A DNA stretch of 42,592 bases from JBKCHH01 sp046302855 (GTDB taxonomy: Bacteria > Pseudomonadota > Alphaproteobacteria > Rickettsiales > UBA8987). A program made the translations under genes and the position numbers. This document shows positions 1 through 7,837 of this stretch, piece after piece. The stretch covers positions 1-42,592 of the forward strand of contig JBKCHH010000062.1 of the NCBI GenBank assembly GCA_046302855.1. Reading direction: 5' to 3'. The notes below the pieces were generated by a model that was given only the letters and a program-made list of their open reading frames with translations, did no database searches and was not told the origin of the DNA. Position 1 is the stretch's first letter; each line of letters begins with the position of its first letter.

Positions 1-591
1 CGCAGCAGTAGCATTATCAAGATCAGAAGGTGTAGAATCAGATGTATCAGCGGCTAGTTTTTCTGTAACGGCATAAACTAGCTTATTGCCCCATTTATCC
101 ACAGCATATTTTTTATCAATGCCAAGTTCTTGCACGGGGATGGCACCAATTATAACAGACCTATTCCACCTTTGAGCATCAGTAGAGGCACCAGCATCAA
201 AAACACGAACGAATCCATTAGTTCCCAAGGTTTGGGCATTGTTATAATCAGCGCTTGGGCTACGATAGCAAACATTACCACCTGCAGGTGTGTCTATTGT
301 AAGCGGAGCCTCCTTACCAAAATCAGCATGACCAACCTCCAAATTAAGCCTTGCAGGGCAGGGGTATCTGCCATTACCAGCCTTATAACGCTCAAGAGCC
401 GTTCTTACCTTATCCATATGTTCTTCGCTCAAATTATCACCCTTTGATTGCAAAACCTTGCCCACAGATGAAATTCCAAGAGCCAAAACTATGCTCATTA
501 TGGTTAGCACCACAGTTAATTCTAGCAGGGTAAAGCCCCGAGAAAAACCTACTTTTATTTTATTTTTTAATTCTTTAGCGATTTTGAACAT
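1..591 (-). CDS. Prepilin-like (type IV pilin / type II pseudopilin) protein, partial
   Basis: An open frame of 197 codons on the minus strand starts at ATG 589-591 and runs off the left edge without a stop. After a 19-residue basic leader (MFKIAKELKN...FSRG) comes a class III prepilin site, G^FTLLE, with Phe at +1 and Glu at +5, followed by a hydrophobic helix (LTVVLTIMSIVLALG). This is the N-terminus of proteins cut by the PilD peptidase and assembled into pili or pseudopili. The globular part has NGRYPCPA and later KYAVDKWGNKLVYAV, which resembles the pseudopilin fold where a Pro-Trp-Gly loop is common. The C-terminus is not visible, so major pilin, minor pilin or secretion pseudopilin cannot be told apart. 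It diverges from virB3. Prepilin identity is very sure, exact role is not. Confidence 0.85.
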   Translation of the reverse strand, partial: MFKIAKELKNKIKVGFSRGFTLLELTVVLTIMSIVLALGISSVGKVLQSKGDNLSEEHMDKVRTALERYKAGNGRYPCPARLNLEVGHADFGKEAPLTIDTPAGGNVCYRSPSADYNNAQTLGTNGFVRVFDAGASTDAQRWNRSVIIGAIPVQELGIDKKYAVDKWGNKLVYAVTEKLAADTSDSTPSDLDNATAA

Positions 592-616
592 ATAATTATA
601 CCTTTATACTTATGCC

Positions 617-646
617 TTGATAGCTTTACTATAGGCAATAAGTCAA
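617..646 (-). promoter_or_regulatory. Possible promoter of the prepilin gene
   Basis: On the minus strand a TTGACT -35 box (646-641) lies 18 bp from a poor -10 TATCAA (622-617). The start codon would follow about 20 nt after the transcription start, with AAAGG 9 nt before the ATG. The -35 is good and the -10 weak. Confidence 0.35.
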
Positions 647-683
647 TAAAAAAACGCAAAGGTGTTTGTTAATTTATATAGAT

Positions 684-814
684 CGTCATGAGCCGAGCAG
701 AGCAAGGCTCTTGCAGAGGCGATCCAGTAATAAAATTCAAAAAATATGCCAAAATATTGTATTTATAAACTGGATTGCCACGCTTCGAGCAAAGCTCTCG
801 CTAGGCTCATGACG
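684..814. repeat. Dispersed palindromic repeat, two-arm copy (type 2)
   Basis: This 131-bp element fills most of the 355-bp gap between the prepilin gene and virB3. It begins CGTCATGAGCC and ends GGCTCATGACG, and its inner arms carry GGCGATCCAGT and ACTGGATTGCC, so it can fold into a long hairpin with an AT-rich loop. Both ends differ from the usual CGTCATTGCGAG/CTCGCAATGACG of the other copies, but in a way that keeps the two ends complementary. Single-arm relatives lie at 10574-10614 and 42473-42515. It has no coding capacity and is probably a non-autonomous mobile repeat. Confidence 0.75.
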
Positions 815-897
815 GTGAGAGCTAGTTTTAGCCACCTCCCTAGTAATTTTTATCTATAGTTAGTAAACATCCTCTCCCCACCTTCAGGCAAAAAGAA

Positions 898-940
898 TTG
901 ATTAATTTGATTGTTTATTGTATAATCCCTAAAATATAAT
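898..940 (+). promoter_or_regulatory. Tandem promoter of virB3-virB4
   Basis: TTGATT at 898-903 is followed after exactly 17 bp by a perfect TATAAT at 921-926. A second perfect TATAAT sits at 935-940, with TTGTTT at 911-916 spaced 18 bp. The first promoter predicts a leader of about 14 nt. The second would start transcription at or next to the virB3 ATG at 947. No Shine-Dalgarno sequence is present. Confidence 0.65.
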
Positions 941-946
941 AGAATT

Positions 947-1243
947 ATGGAAACAGGTAAAGTCCACACAGATCCGCTATTTTTGGGTATGACCCGCCCT
1001 CCTATGTTTATGGGCGTTACCTATATGTGGGGAATGTTAGAAATTGCCCTTTGTTGCGTCTATTTTATTAATACTTCAGATTTTAAAGTGTTCCTTCTTT
1101 TTGGTTTTTTACATGTGGTGGGGTTAATTATTGCTGCCAAAGATGGTAGATTAGTTGAAGTGTGGTTTATAGGAATGAAAACTAATTTTAAATGCACCAA
1201 TAAGTCTATCCACGGCAATATTTCATCTTATGATGTCTATTAG
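947..1243 (+). CDS. virB3: Type IV secretion system inner-membrane protein VirB3
   Basis: This 98-residue protein has the VirB3 layout: a short N-terminus with DPLFLGMTRPPMFMGV, two closely spaced membrane helices (about residues 24-42 and 46-64) and a short basic tail. VirB3 is a small inner-membrane part of the T4SS assembled with the VirB4 ATPase. The length is normal for the family, and the DPLF...TRPP motif is typical of Rickettsiales copies. It lies 2 nt before virB4, so the two are surely co-transcribed. The ATG follows a strong promoter with almost no leader. Confidence 0.92.
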   Translation: METGKVHTDPLFLGMTRPPMFMGVTYMWGMLEIALCCVYFINTSDFKVFLLFGFLHVVGLIIAAKDGRLVEVWFIGMKTNFKCTNKSIHGNISSYDVY

Positions 1244-1245
1244 AA

Positions 1246-3702
1246 ATGTTAAAGCTATTTGCCAGAAAAACTAAAAATGACTTTTATACAAAAAGGGAAT
1301 ACAGGGTTTCTAACTTCATTCCTTATGAATCTCACTTTGATTCAACCTGTATAATAACCAAAAACAAAGATTTGATTTCTGTTTTTAAAGTTGGTGGTTT
1401 TATTTTTGAAACAGCCGATGATGAAGATTTAGACGCCAAAAAAGGCAATAGAAACAATTTTTTGCGTTCCATTGATTCTTCTAAATTTGGTTTTTGGTTC
1501 CACACAGTTCGTTCAAAAAAAATCGTTGATTTAGAAGGGGATTTTAAAGATGAATTTACGCAAACACTAAACAATGCTTGGCGGGATAGATACAAAAGAA
1601 ATAGAAGCTACATTAACGAACATTATGTTTCGGTAGTAATTACTAGCCCTAAAAAAGGCTTTGCTAATAAGCTACAAAATTTAATCTCTAGAGCTCAACG
1701 AAATTTAAGTAAGGAAGCAGAAAAGGCAGAGCTTTTTGAAAGAAGAAGAGAGCTAGCTGAAATGACCAACCGCTTTATGAGTTCCTTTGCCAGTTACAAT
1801 CCAAAGGTGCTTGGAATTAGGGAAACTGAAAATGGGCTTTACTCTGAAATAATAGAGTTCTTCTCGCTACTTATAAACTTTGGTTCTAAGCAAAAATATT
1901 TGGTGCCACAAAAAAGTATTTCTTCTTACCTTGCCTTTAACCGCCTTTATTTTAGCTCATTTGCAAAACTAATAGAATGTAGAACCTTTGATGGTGGCAG
2001 AAGGTTTGCCGGTATTTTAAACATAAAAAAATATGGCAATGTTACTTATCCGGGAATTTTTGATGTGTTTTTGCAAATGCCCTTTGAATATATTATTTCG
2101 CAAGTATATGTGGCGGCGGAAAGAAATGCGGTAATTAGCAAAATGTCCACTCAACAAAAAAGGCTAGCTTCCATTGGGGATAAGGCAATTACTCAAACAA
2201 TGGAACTAACGGCCGCTATGGATATGACGCAAGGTGGCGAAATTAACTTTGGCGACCACTTTTTTTCCCTGGTAATTTTTGATGAGGATATAAAAAGGTT
2301 AGAAGATAATCTAAACGCCTGCTACGGCGAAATGATTAATATGGGGCTTACGCCAACGCGGGAATCTATGTCTATGCAGGGTTCATTTTGGGCATTATTG
2401 CCAGATAATTTTGAATATATCTCTCGAAGAACCTTAATTAACACCCTAAATGTTGCCTCCTTTGTATCTTTTCATAACTACCCTGTGGGCAAGGCTAATG
2501 GAAACCACTGGGGGCCTGCTGTTACCCTACTTGAAACCACCTCTGGCACTCCCTACTTTTTTAACTTTCATGTAAGGGATATAGGTCACACCGTAATTAT
2601 TGGGCCAACGGGAACGGGTAAAACCTTGCTAATGAACTTTCTAGTGGCACAAGGGCAAAAATTTAAGGGTAGAACCTACTTTTTTGATAAGGATAGAGGT
2701 GCAGAAATATTCCTAAAATCAATTAATGCCTTCCACACCCTTATTCAACCCCGTGATCCTTGCGGATTTAACCCTTTACAATTAGCAGATACAAAAAGAA
2801 ACCGAGCCTTTTTAGTAGATTGGATTGTTTCTATGGCAATGGCGATAAATCCAGATAAGTCTTTATCCTCACAGGATTTTGAAAGGATAGATGAAGCCAT
2901 TGAAGGTAACTATAAGTTAGATGTAAGTGAAAGAAGGCTTAGAAACATCATCCCCTTTTTAGGTTTTGAAGTGCCAGATTCTTTACCAAACAGATTAAAA
3001 CTTTGGCATTCAGACGGCCCTTATGCTGGCCTGTTTGATAATGAAAAGGATGAGCTAGACTTAACTAAGCATAGCGTATATGGCTTTGATATGACCGATG
3101 TGCTATATGATAAGGTAAGCTTAGGTCCTGCCCTTTTGTATCTTTTCCATCGCATAAATATTTCGCTAGATGGCACCCCTACTATGATAGTGCTAGATGA
3201 GGCTTGGAGTATGATAGATAACGATATTTTTGCTCCAAAACTAAAAAACTGGTTAAAGGTTTTAAGAAAACTAAATGCAATGGTAATTTTTGCCACCCAA
3301 ACCGTTGAAGATTTAGGCAATAGTAAAATTAATGATACTTTAGTGCAGCAGACCTCTACCCAAATATTTTTGGCAAACAGCAGGGCTACCGAAATGTATC
3401 GCAAAAACTTTATGCTAACGCAAAGGGAATTTTTGCTTATAAAAACTATGGACCCCGCTTCCAGATATTTTCTATTAAAGCAGGATGAAGAAAAGGTGGT
3501 AGCAAGGGTGGATTTAACCGGCATGGACGATATAATTGCCGTGCTTTCGGCACGCGCTGATACTGCCCTTATTATGGATAAGGTTATAGAAGAGGTTGGT
3601 AAAGATCCACACATTTGGGTGCCAATTTTCCAAAAAAGGGTTGCCGAGCAGAGCAAAATAACCCGCAAACAAAGGGAAATTGAGGCAATGGTTTATTCTT
3701 GA
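1246..3702 (+). CDS. virB4: Type IV secretion system ATPase VirB4
   Basis: An 818-residue CagE/TrbE/VirB4-type ATPase that energises T4SS assembly and substrate transfer at the inner membrane. The N-terminal VirB4 domain covers roughly residues 1-420. The C-terminal RecA-like motor has Walker A GPTGTGKT at 453-460, Walker B TMIVLDEAW at 646-654 and the downstream FATQTVEDL motif. The length is normal and nothing looks broken. In most Rickettsiales virB3-virB4 is followed at once by several virB6 genes. Here virB4 is followed only by a palindromic repeat and a convergent gene, so the virB6 genes, if present, lie elsewhere. Confidence 0.97.
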   Translation: MLKLFARKTKNDFYTKREYRVSNFIPYESHFDSTCIITKNKDLISVFKVGGFIFETADDEDLDAKKGNRNNFLRSIDSSKFGFWFHTVRSKKIVDLEGDFKDEFTQTLNNAWRDRYKRNRSYINEHYVSVVITSPKKGFANKLQNLISRAQRNLSKEAEKAELFERRRELAEMTNRFMSSFASYNPKVLGIRETENGLYSEIIEFFSLLINFGSKQKYLVPQKSISSYLAFNRLYFSSFAKLIECRTFDGGRRFAGILNIKKYGNVTYPGIFDVFLQMPFEYIISQVYVAAERNAVISKMSTQQKRLASIGDKAITQTMELTAAMDMTQGGEINFGDHFFSLVIFDEDIKRLEDNLNACYGEMINMGLTPTRESMSMQGSFWALLPDNFEYISRRTLINTLNVASFVSFHNYPVGKANGNHWGPAVTLLETTSGTPYFFNFHVRDIGHTVIIGPTGTGKTLLMNFLVAQGQKFKGRTYFFDKDRGAEIFLKSINAFHTLIQPRDPCGFNPLQLADTKRNRAFLVDWIVSMAMAINPDKSLSSQDFERIDEAIEGNYKLDVSERRLRNIIPFLGFEVPDSLPNRLKLWHSDGPYAGLFDNEKDELDLTKHSVYGFDMTDVLYDKVSLGPALLYLFHRINISLDGTPTMIVLDEAWSMIDNDIFAPKLKNWLKVLRKLNAMVIFATQTVEDLGNSKINDTLVQQTSTQIFLANSRATEMYRKNFMLTQREFLLIKTMDPASRYFLLKQDEEKVVARVDLTGMDDIIAVLSARADTALIMDKVIEEVGKDPHIWVPIFQKRVAEQSKITRKQREIEAMVYS

Positions 3703-3794
3703 AGCGGGGTGTGTAATTGTTAATAAGATTTAAGAGCCAATTTCCCTTTTTTTTAAGTTACTCTTAAAGACCTATACCTAATTCTACTTTCCCA

Positions 3795-3929
3795 GTCATT
3801 GCGAGCAAAATTTTTATTTTGCGAAGCAATCCACAAAATGATTTTTCTTGGAAAAACACCTGAAATCTAAGCCTTACCTTGTTTATGGATTGCTTTGCCA
3901 AAAATAAATTTTTGGCTCCTCGCAATGAC
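3795..3929. repeat. Dispersed palindromic repeat, full copy (type 1)
   Basis: A 135-bp element between the convergent ends of virB4 and the dioxygenase-like gene. Its ends are GTCATTGCGAG and CTCCTCGCAATGAC, with inner arms GAAGCAATCCA and TGGATTGCTT. The core shares TTTTTCTTG and CCTTGTTTATGGATTGCTT with the copy at 10436-10559. It is MITE-like, without coding capacity, and could also act as a two-way terminator because it folds into a hairpin. Confidence 0.8.
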
Positions 3930-3961
3930 GCATAAAATCAATTAGGCACAGGTCTTTCCCA

Positions 3962-4888
3962 TCAAAAATACCTATTCTTATCTAACCCATCAAACACTAG
4001 GTTGAATAAAAATACATCTTCATCAGGCGTGGAGGTTTGGGAGAAAATGGCGTAAAGGTTGCTCATAAATTCATAATCCCTTGCCTTGTTATAGTGAACC
4101 ATTTCGGTATTAGAGCATTTTCTGGCATAGCAGGGAAAATACATTTTGGTAAATATCTCACCAAACTTAGGGTGAATAACGCGAAAATTAATCACAGGAG
4201 TTTTATCGAACCTTCGGCTAGAGGGCATTATGGTTAAAAACACATACTCACCCACATTATTGGTGATACTTTTTCCAGTTTGATTAAAAAACTCATCTTT
4301 TTTGAGCGTTGGAGTTTGCAAACGAAAAAGCTGTTTTTTCCTCTCCTCAATCTTATCTGGCTTAATGGATAAACCAACCTTGGGTTGTATTTCTTTTTGC
4401 TCTTCCTGCGTATTTTTTTGCTTGGCAGATTCATATTCTTTTCGCGTAATTTCTGCAATTTTTTTAATTAAACTTTCAGTTTCAGCATTTCTATCTTCAT
4501 CATCTTCATAATTGCCAGAACCAAAAGCATCTGCGTGCCAAATTTCTACAATCGCATCTGGAATTGGAATACAGCTTGCGTCCATTACTCTGCCGATAAT
4601 TTTAATTTTTCTGCCTGTGGCAAAATAGCCCTCACCAGATTTTCGGCGAAGGTTGTTGGAATTAACCACATCCCTCTCTAGGGGCATTTTTTGGTTTGGG
4701 GCAAAATTGCTGGTGGGCTGGCAAAACCGCACCCTTTCATAAAAATCTTCATCATATTCTTTTAATGGCGAAACATTAAATGATTTGCCGTTAACCTCTA
4801 AAGCTAAAAGGCAGATCAATAAAACTGGTATAATTCGCATCATTATTAAAAATCTTGCTTGCATAATTTCATAATCAAAAATATACAA
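3962..4888 (-). CDS. Secreted intradiol-dioxygenase-fold protein, probably non-catalytic
   Basis: The protein has up to 308 residues. Starts at 4888, 4864 or 4843 are all possible; the later ones place a signal peptide (MMRIIPVLLICLLALEVNG) at the N-terminus, which I favour. After it, residues about 90-120 read IKIIGRVMDASCIPIPDAIV then EIWHADAFGSGNY, the opening of the intradiol ring-cleavage dioxygenase core. NVGEYVFLTIMPSS and INFRVIHPKF match later core strands. A charged insert of about 85 residues separates the two halves. Known enzymes bind Fe(III) through two Tyr and two His. The HIHF-type pair here reads VINF and the second Tyr seems missing, so catalysis is doubtful. Homologues annotated as dioxygenases are known in Rickettsiales. 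The role is unknown. Confidence 0.7.
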   Translation of the reverse strand: MYIFDYEIMQARFLIMMRIIPVLLICLLALEVNGKSFNVSPLKEYDEDFYERVRFCQPTSNFAPNQKMPLERDVVNSNNLRRKSGEGYFATGRKIKIIGRVMDASCIPIPDAIVEIWHADAFGSGNYEDDEDRNAETESLIKKIAEITRKEYESAKQKNTQEEQKEIQPKVGLSIKPDKIEERKKQLFRLQTPTLKKDEFFNQTGKSITNNVGEYVFLTIMPSSRRFDKTPVINFRVIHPKFGEIFTKMYFPCYARKCSNTEMVHYNKARDYEFMSNLYAIFSQTSTPDEDVFLFNLVFDGLDKNRYF

Positions 4889-4928
4889 AAAGTAATCTAT
4901 AAAAATTTATATTTTTTGGAAGGTTATT

Positions 4929-5636
4929 ATGGCAGATAAAAAACCGGCGAAGGAAGAGAAAAAAGACGATAAAAAAGAAGCCCCAAAAGATACTGGTAAA
5001 GAAGTAAAAAAAGATGGCGCTGCTCAACCAACGGTTGCAGGGGCAGAAGGTGGTGAGGGAGAAGTAGCAAAGCCAAAATCAAAAAAGAAACTTTTAATTA
5101 TAGCAGCTGGCGCAATTTTAGTTTTAGGCCTAGTGGCAGCATTTTTGCTTCTAGGTGGAAAAAAGCACGCTGAGGAGGAAGAGGCTGGCGATTCTAAGGA
5201 TGGCAAAAAAGAAGAAAAAAAAGATGAGCATGGAAAAGATGCCAAAAAGGATGCCAAGAAAGATGCTAAGGGTGGTCATGGCGGTGGTAAAAAAGGCGAG
5301 GAGTCTTTATCTCTACCAAGTGATGTAAAAGAAATAGTTTATATGGATTTAAAAGAGTTTTTAGTAAACCTAGAAACTGGTTCAAACGAGGTTAGCTTTT
5401 TAAAAATGTCCATATCATTAGAATTGCCAGATGAAGAAACCAAAGCGGTTATAGAAAATAATCTACCTAGAATTAGGGATATAATCCAAGTTTACTTAAG
5501 GGAGCTTAAAGGCTCTGAGCTTAAAGGTTCAGCTGGCCTGCAAAGGCTTAGAGAAGAATTAATCTTTAGAATTAACAACACCATTAAGCCGCGTGTTATA
5601 AGGAATGTTTTATTCAAAGAAATATTGGTGCAGTAG
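4929..5636 (+). CDS. fliL: Flagellar basal-body protein FliL
   Basis: A 235-residue single-pass inner-membrane protein. A Lys/Glu/Ala-rich cytoplasmic N-terminus (1-54) leads into one membrane helix (about 55-75), a low-complexity periplasmic linker with KKDAKKDAK repeats, and the FliL domain (about 135-235). The domain has YMDLKEFLVNLE, ISLELPDEE and the family-typical end VLFKEILVQ. FliL surrounds the stator and supports torque and swarming. The start has a good ribosome site (GGAAGG, 6 nt before the ATG). It usually sits next to fliM, but here an insertion sequence follows directly. The long charged linkers are unusual, the domain assignment is firm. Confidence 0.88.
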   Translation: MADKKPAKEEKKDDKKEAPKDTGKEVKKDGAAQPTVAGAEGGEGEVAKPKSKKKLLIIAAGAILVLGLVAAFLLLGGKKHAEEEEAGDSKDGKKEEKKDEHGKDAKKDAKKDAKGGHGGGKKGEESLSLPSDVKEIVYMDLKEFLVNLETGSNEVSFLKMSISLELPDEETKAVIENNLPRIRDIIQVYLRELKGSELKGSAGLQRLREELIFRINNTIKPRVIRNVLFKEILVQ

Positions 5637-5653
5637 TAATTGTAAGGGTTGGG

Positions 5654-6700
5654 TAATTCACTGCTGGAAATTGATTTTATCATATAACTATACTTTTATA
5701 AGGTTGCAAGCCGTTTAAAGCGCGGGTGCAGGCCTTATTTCGTTGTAATAAACGATGTATTTTAGAAGCTCTTCTTTGAAATGCTCGATTGATTCAAAGT
5801 AAGTTTCGTTAATTAAATCATCGTTTAAGGTACGCCAGAAGCGTTCTATTTTGCCATTAGTTTGCGGGCGATAAGGCTTGGTGTACCTATGTTTTATGCC
5901 CATTTCTAAAAGCATTTTTTCGAATGGATGCCCCTCTTTTTTTGCTGAGGTTTTTATACCAAACTCTGATCCGTTATCAGTAATGGCTTCTAAAAATTCA
6001 ATTTTGTAATTTCTTTTTATGTGATTAAAACAACGCATGGTAGCAAACATTACCGTTAAAGATTTGATGTCATCAACCACCTCCACCCAAGCTGTACGGC
6101 TTTGATCGTCAACCACACCAACCAAGAAATATCTTTTATTAGCATTGAAAATTAAATTTTTGTTTAGGTAGTGACAATCAATGTGAGCAAGCTCTCCCGC
6201 TTTTTCTCTGATGATTCTACGCTTCTCAACTTTCTGTTTTGGTTGTAATCTATTCATATTATTTCTTTGAAATATTGCGTAAATACATGAAACTGAAGGA
6301 GTTTTTTCACCAAGTTCACCGCTCAAAATATCATGAATTTCGTACTTGCTCAAGCCTCTTTTTCTTATTTCCACAACCCTGTTTTCTATAGAAATATCTA
6401 TTCTTCTGCTTAAATATTTCGGACCCCTTCTCTGTGGCACTAGGCTTTCAGTATCGCCACTTTGCTTGTAGCGATTATAGTACTTTGAAAAGTTTTGATG
6501 GCAAATCCCTCTATCCTCATAAAAATCTTTAACAAAACGGTACTTCTTATGCTCTCCCTTCTTTATAAGCTCATATTCAGTTATCCAACTGCTGTATCTA
6601 TTCACTTGGTCTCTTTTTAAGGTCTCCTCGAAGCTGATAGCTCTTTCCATATCTTCCTCCCAGAAGTTTGTTTTTTACTATCAATTTCAGCAGTGAATTA
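5654..6700 (-). mobile_element. IS481-like insertion sequence, apparently complete
   Basis: The ends form imperfect inverted repeats. The left end is TAATTCACTGCTGGAAATTG (from 5654), and the right end reads the same on the minus strand (from 6700) with a single G missing after CTGCTG. The only gene inside is a transposase on the minus strand. No flanking direct repeat longer than TA is visible: either TA belongs to the inverted repeat, or the element duplicated TA. It lies 17 bp after fliL. Confidence 0.85.
5715..6650 (-). CDS. IS481-family transposase
   Basis: A 311-residue DDE recombinase of the rve/integrase type. N-terminal helix-turn-helix regions (about 30-130) are followed by the catalytic core with Asp158 (AHIDCHYL), Asp225 (AITDNGSEFG) and Glu269 (GKIERFWRTL). 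The core also holds KPYRPQTNGK and ends YYNEIRPAPAL, the usual finish of this family. The catalytic triad is intact and there is no frameshift, so it is probably active or recently active. The start is preceded by a strong ribosome site (GGGAGGAAG), unlike most genes around it, which fits a mobile gene. Confidence 0.93.
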   Translation of the reverse strand: MERAISFEETLKRDQVNRYSSWITEYELIKKGEHKKYRFVKDFYEDRGICHQNFSKYYNRYKQSGDTESLVPQRRGPKYLSRRIDISIENRVVEIRKRGLSKYEIHDILSGELGEKTPSVSCIYAIFQRNNMNRLQPKQKVEKRRIIREKAGELAHIDCHYLNKNLIFNANKRYFLVGVVDDQSRTAWVEVVDDIKSLTVMFATMRCFNHIKRNYKIEFLEAITDNGSEFGIKTSAKKEGHPFEKMLLEMGIKHRYTKPYRPQTNGKIERFWRTLNDDLINETYFESIEHFKEELLKYIVYYNEIRPAPAL

Positions 6701-6753
6701 CTAGACCTTTACAGCAATGACGGTTTTCTATGGATAATAAGGTATTGCTCAAC

Positions 6754-7257
6754 TCAAAAATACTTAGTAAATGGGGGAACAGCAACTTCGTAATTTATTT
6801 GCACTATATCGGCGCCTGGGTTTTTATCATCCAAACCAAAGTTAGAAAGGTTGTAGGCACCTATGGAAATTACATTATCGCTTTTTAGCTTATATTTTAA
6901 AGAACCACCACTTCTAAATATGGTTTTGCCACCTAAATCTTCGCCATCTTCAACCCTGTAATAGCCACCTGCAAAGGAAGGGGAGATATAAAAATCATAA
7001 GGCAGGGCAAAATCCATCTCGCCACCGCCATATACATAAGCGTCTAAATCTTTATTCACCGTAAAGCCAGCTATGGGGCGAAAGCTATAATATACGGGCT
7101 TTGCCTTATATTCGTAGTTGTAATAGATTTCATCTTTATTGCCATCTGCAATATAGTTCTGCACGCCAATTCCGTTTAAACCATAGGTTTTAGTAAGGGA
7201 AGGGTTTTGGCAGGCGGTTGCTATTAAAAGAAAAAGTAGGGATGCAATTTTAATCAT
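6754..7257 (-). CDS. PagL-like (acyloxyacyl hydrolase family) lipoprotein with altered active site
   Basis: A 167-residue protein with a lipoprotein signal (LLFLLIATAC, Cys16). The rest looks like a small outer-membrane beta-barrel with alternating aromatic strands. The segment AYNLSNFGLDDKNPGAD (134-150) matches the HxSN...NPG active-site signature of the lipid A 3-O-deacylase PagL family. In that family His and Ser two residues apart are catalytic; here they are Asn136 and Ser138. Loss of the His suggests an inactive or changed enzyme. The gene overlaps the upstream carbonic-anhydrase-like gene by ATGA, so translation is coupled. The family call is likely, activity is doubtful. Confidence 0.6.
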   Translation of the reverse strand: MIKIASLLFLLIATACQNPSLTKTYGLNGIGVQNYIADGNKDEIYYNYEYKAKPVYYSFRPIAGFTVNKDLDAYVYGGGEMDFALPYDFYISPSFAGGYYRVEDGEDLGGKTIFRSGGSLKYKLKSDNVISIGAYNLSNFGLDDKNPGADIVQINYEVAVPPFTKYF

Positions 7258-7793
7258 TTATAATCCCTCCCTAGCTCTACATAGTTATTTGCCGATCTTA
7301 AAATGAAGTCTTTTTCCCCATCATTTAAATTGCGGAAAAACTTAGCTGGGTTTCCCGCCCAGATTTCACCCTTTATGATTCTTTTTCCAGGGCTTACCAA
7401 TGTGTGGGCGGCAACCATTCCTCCGCTTTCTACCACTGCCTTATCTAAAATGGTGGAATGCATTCCTATAAAGCTAGCATCCTCTAAAATACAGCCGTGC
7501 AGAATTACGCTATGCCCTACGGTAACATTGCTCCCTACTATTGTGGGTGCCCCGTGAGCATCTAGCTTAGTGGTTAAATGACCCCGTGATACATGAATAA
7601 CGGTATTATCTTGAATGTTAGTATTCTTACCAATTCTTATATGGTTTACATCGCCCCTTATAACGCAGTTGAACCAAATGCTAGAATTTTCACCAATTTC
7701 AACATCACCAATTATAACCGCATTGGGGGCAATAAATACTGACGGATGAATTTTGGGGTGTTTTCCCTTATAAGGAATAATTAAACTTTTCAT
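7254..7793 (-). CDS. Gamma-carbonic-anhydrase-like hexapeptide-repeat protein
   Basis: A 179-residue left-handed beta-helix protein of the YrdA/PaaY/gamma-CA type. Hexapeptide turns run from about residue 18 to 130. The putative zinc ligands are His67 (TVIHVS), His94 and His99 (GHSVILHG), and the conserved RGD at 47-49 and QDN at 61-63 are present, so the trimeric metal site looks complete. Members are reversible carbonic anhydrases or close relatives of unknown substrate. It diverges from murE by 44 bp and overlaps the PagL-like gene downstream. The family call is firm, the activity inferred. Confidence 0.9.
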   Translation of the reverse strand: MKSLIIPYKGKHPKIHPSVFIAPNAVIIGDVEIGENSSIWFNCVIRGDVNHIRIGKNTNIQDNTVIHVSRGHLTTKLDAHGAPTIVGSNVTVGHSVILHGCILEDASFIGMHSTILDKAVVESGGMVAAHTLVSPGKRIIKGEIWAGNPAKFFRNLNDGEKDFILRSANNYVELGRDYK

Positions 7794-7837
7794 ATTAAAT
7801 ATTGTTTGTTAGATAGCTTTTATAAATCAATAATATT

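Noticed and set aside
130..447. Plus-strand open frame opposite the left-end gene
   Set aside because: It is a shadow of the minus-strand prepilin frame, which has a clear family signature.
3021..3668. 215-codon minus-strand frame inside virB4
   Set aside because: Lies wholly within the conserved ATPase domain of virB4 and has no recognisable protein features.
3729..3768. Inverted repeat TTTAAGAG...CTCTTAAA after virB4 as a terminator
   Set aside because: AT-rich 8-bp stem with a 24-nt loop and the T-run inside the loop, not after the stem.
5641..5653. Target-site duplication flanking the IS
   Set aside because: The flanks (GGGTTGGG and CTAGACC) do not match beyond a possible TA.
6710..6722. 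GCAATGACGG beside the right end of the IS, like the end of the palindromic repeats
   Set aside because: Only about ten bases match and no partner arm is seen on the other side of the IS; it may be a remnant but cannot be supported.
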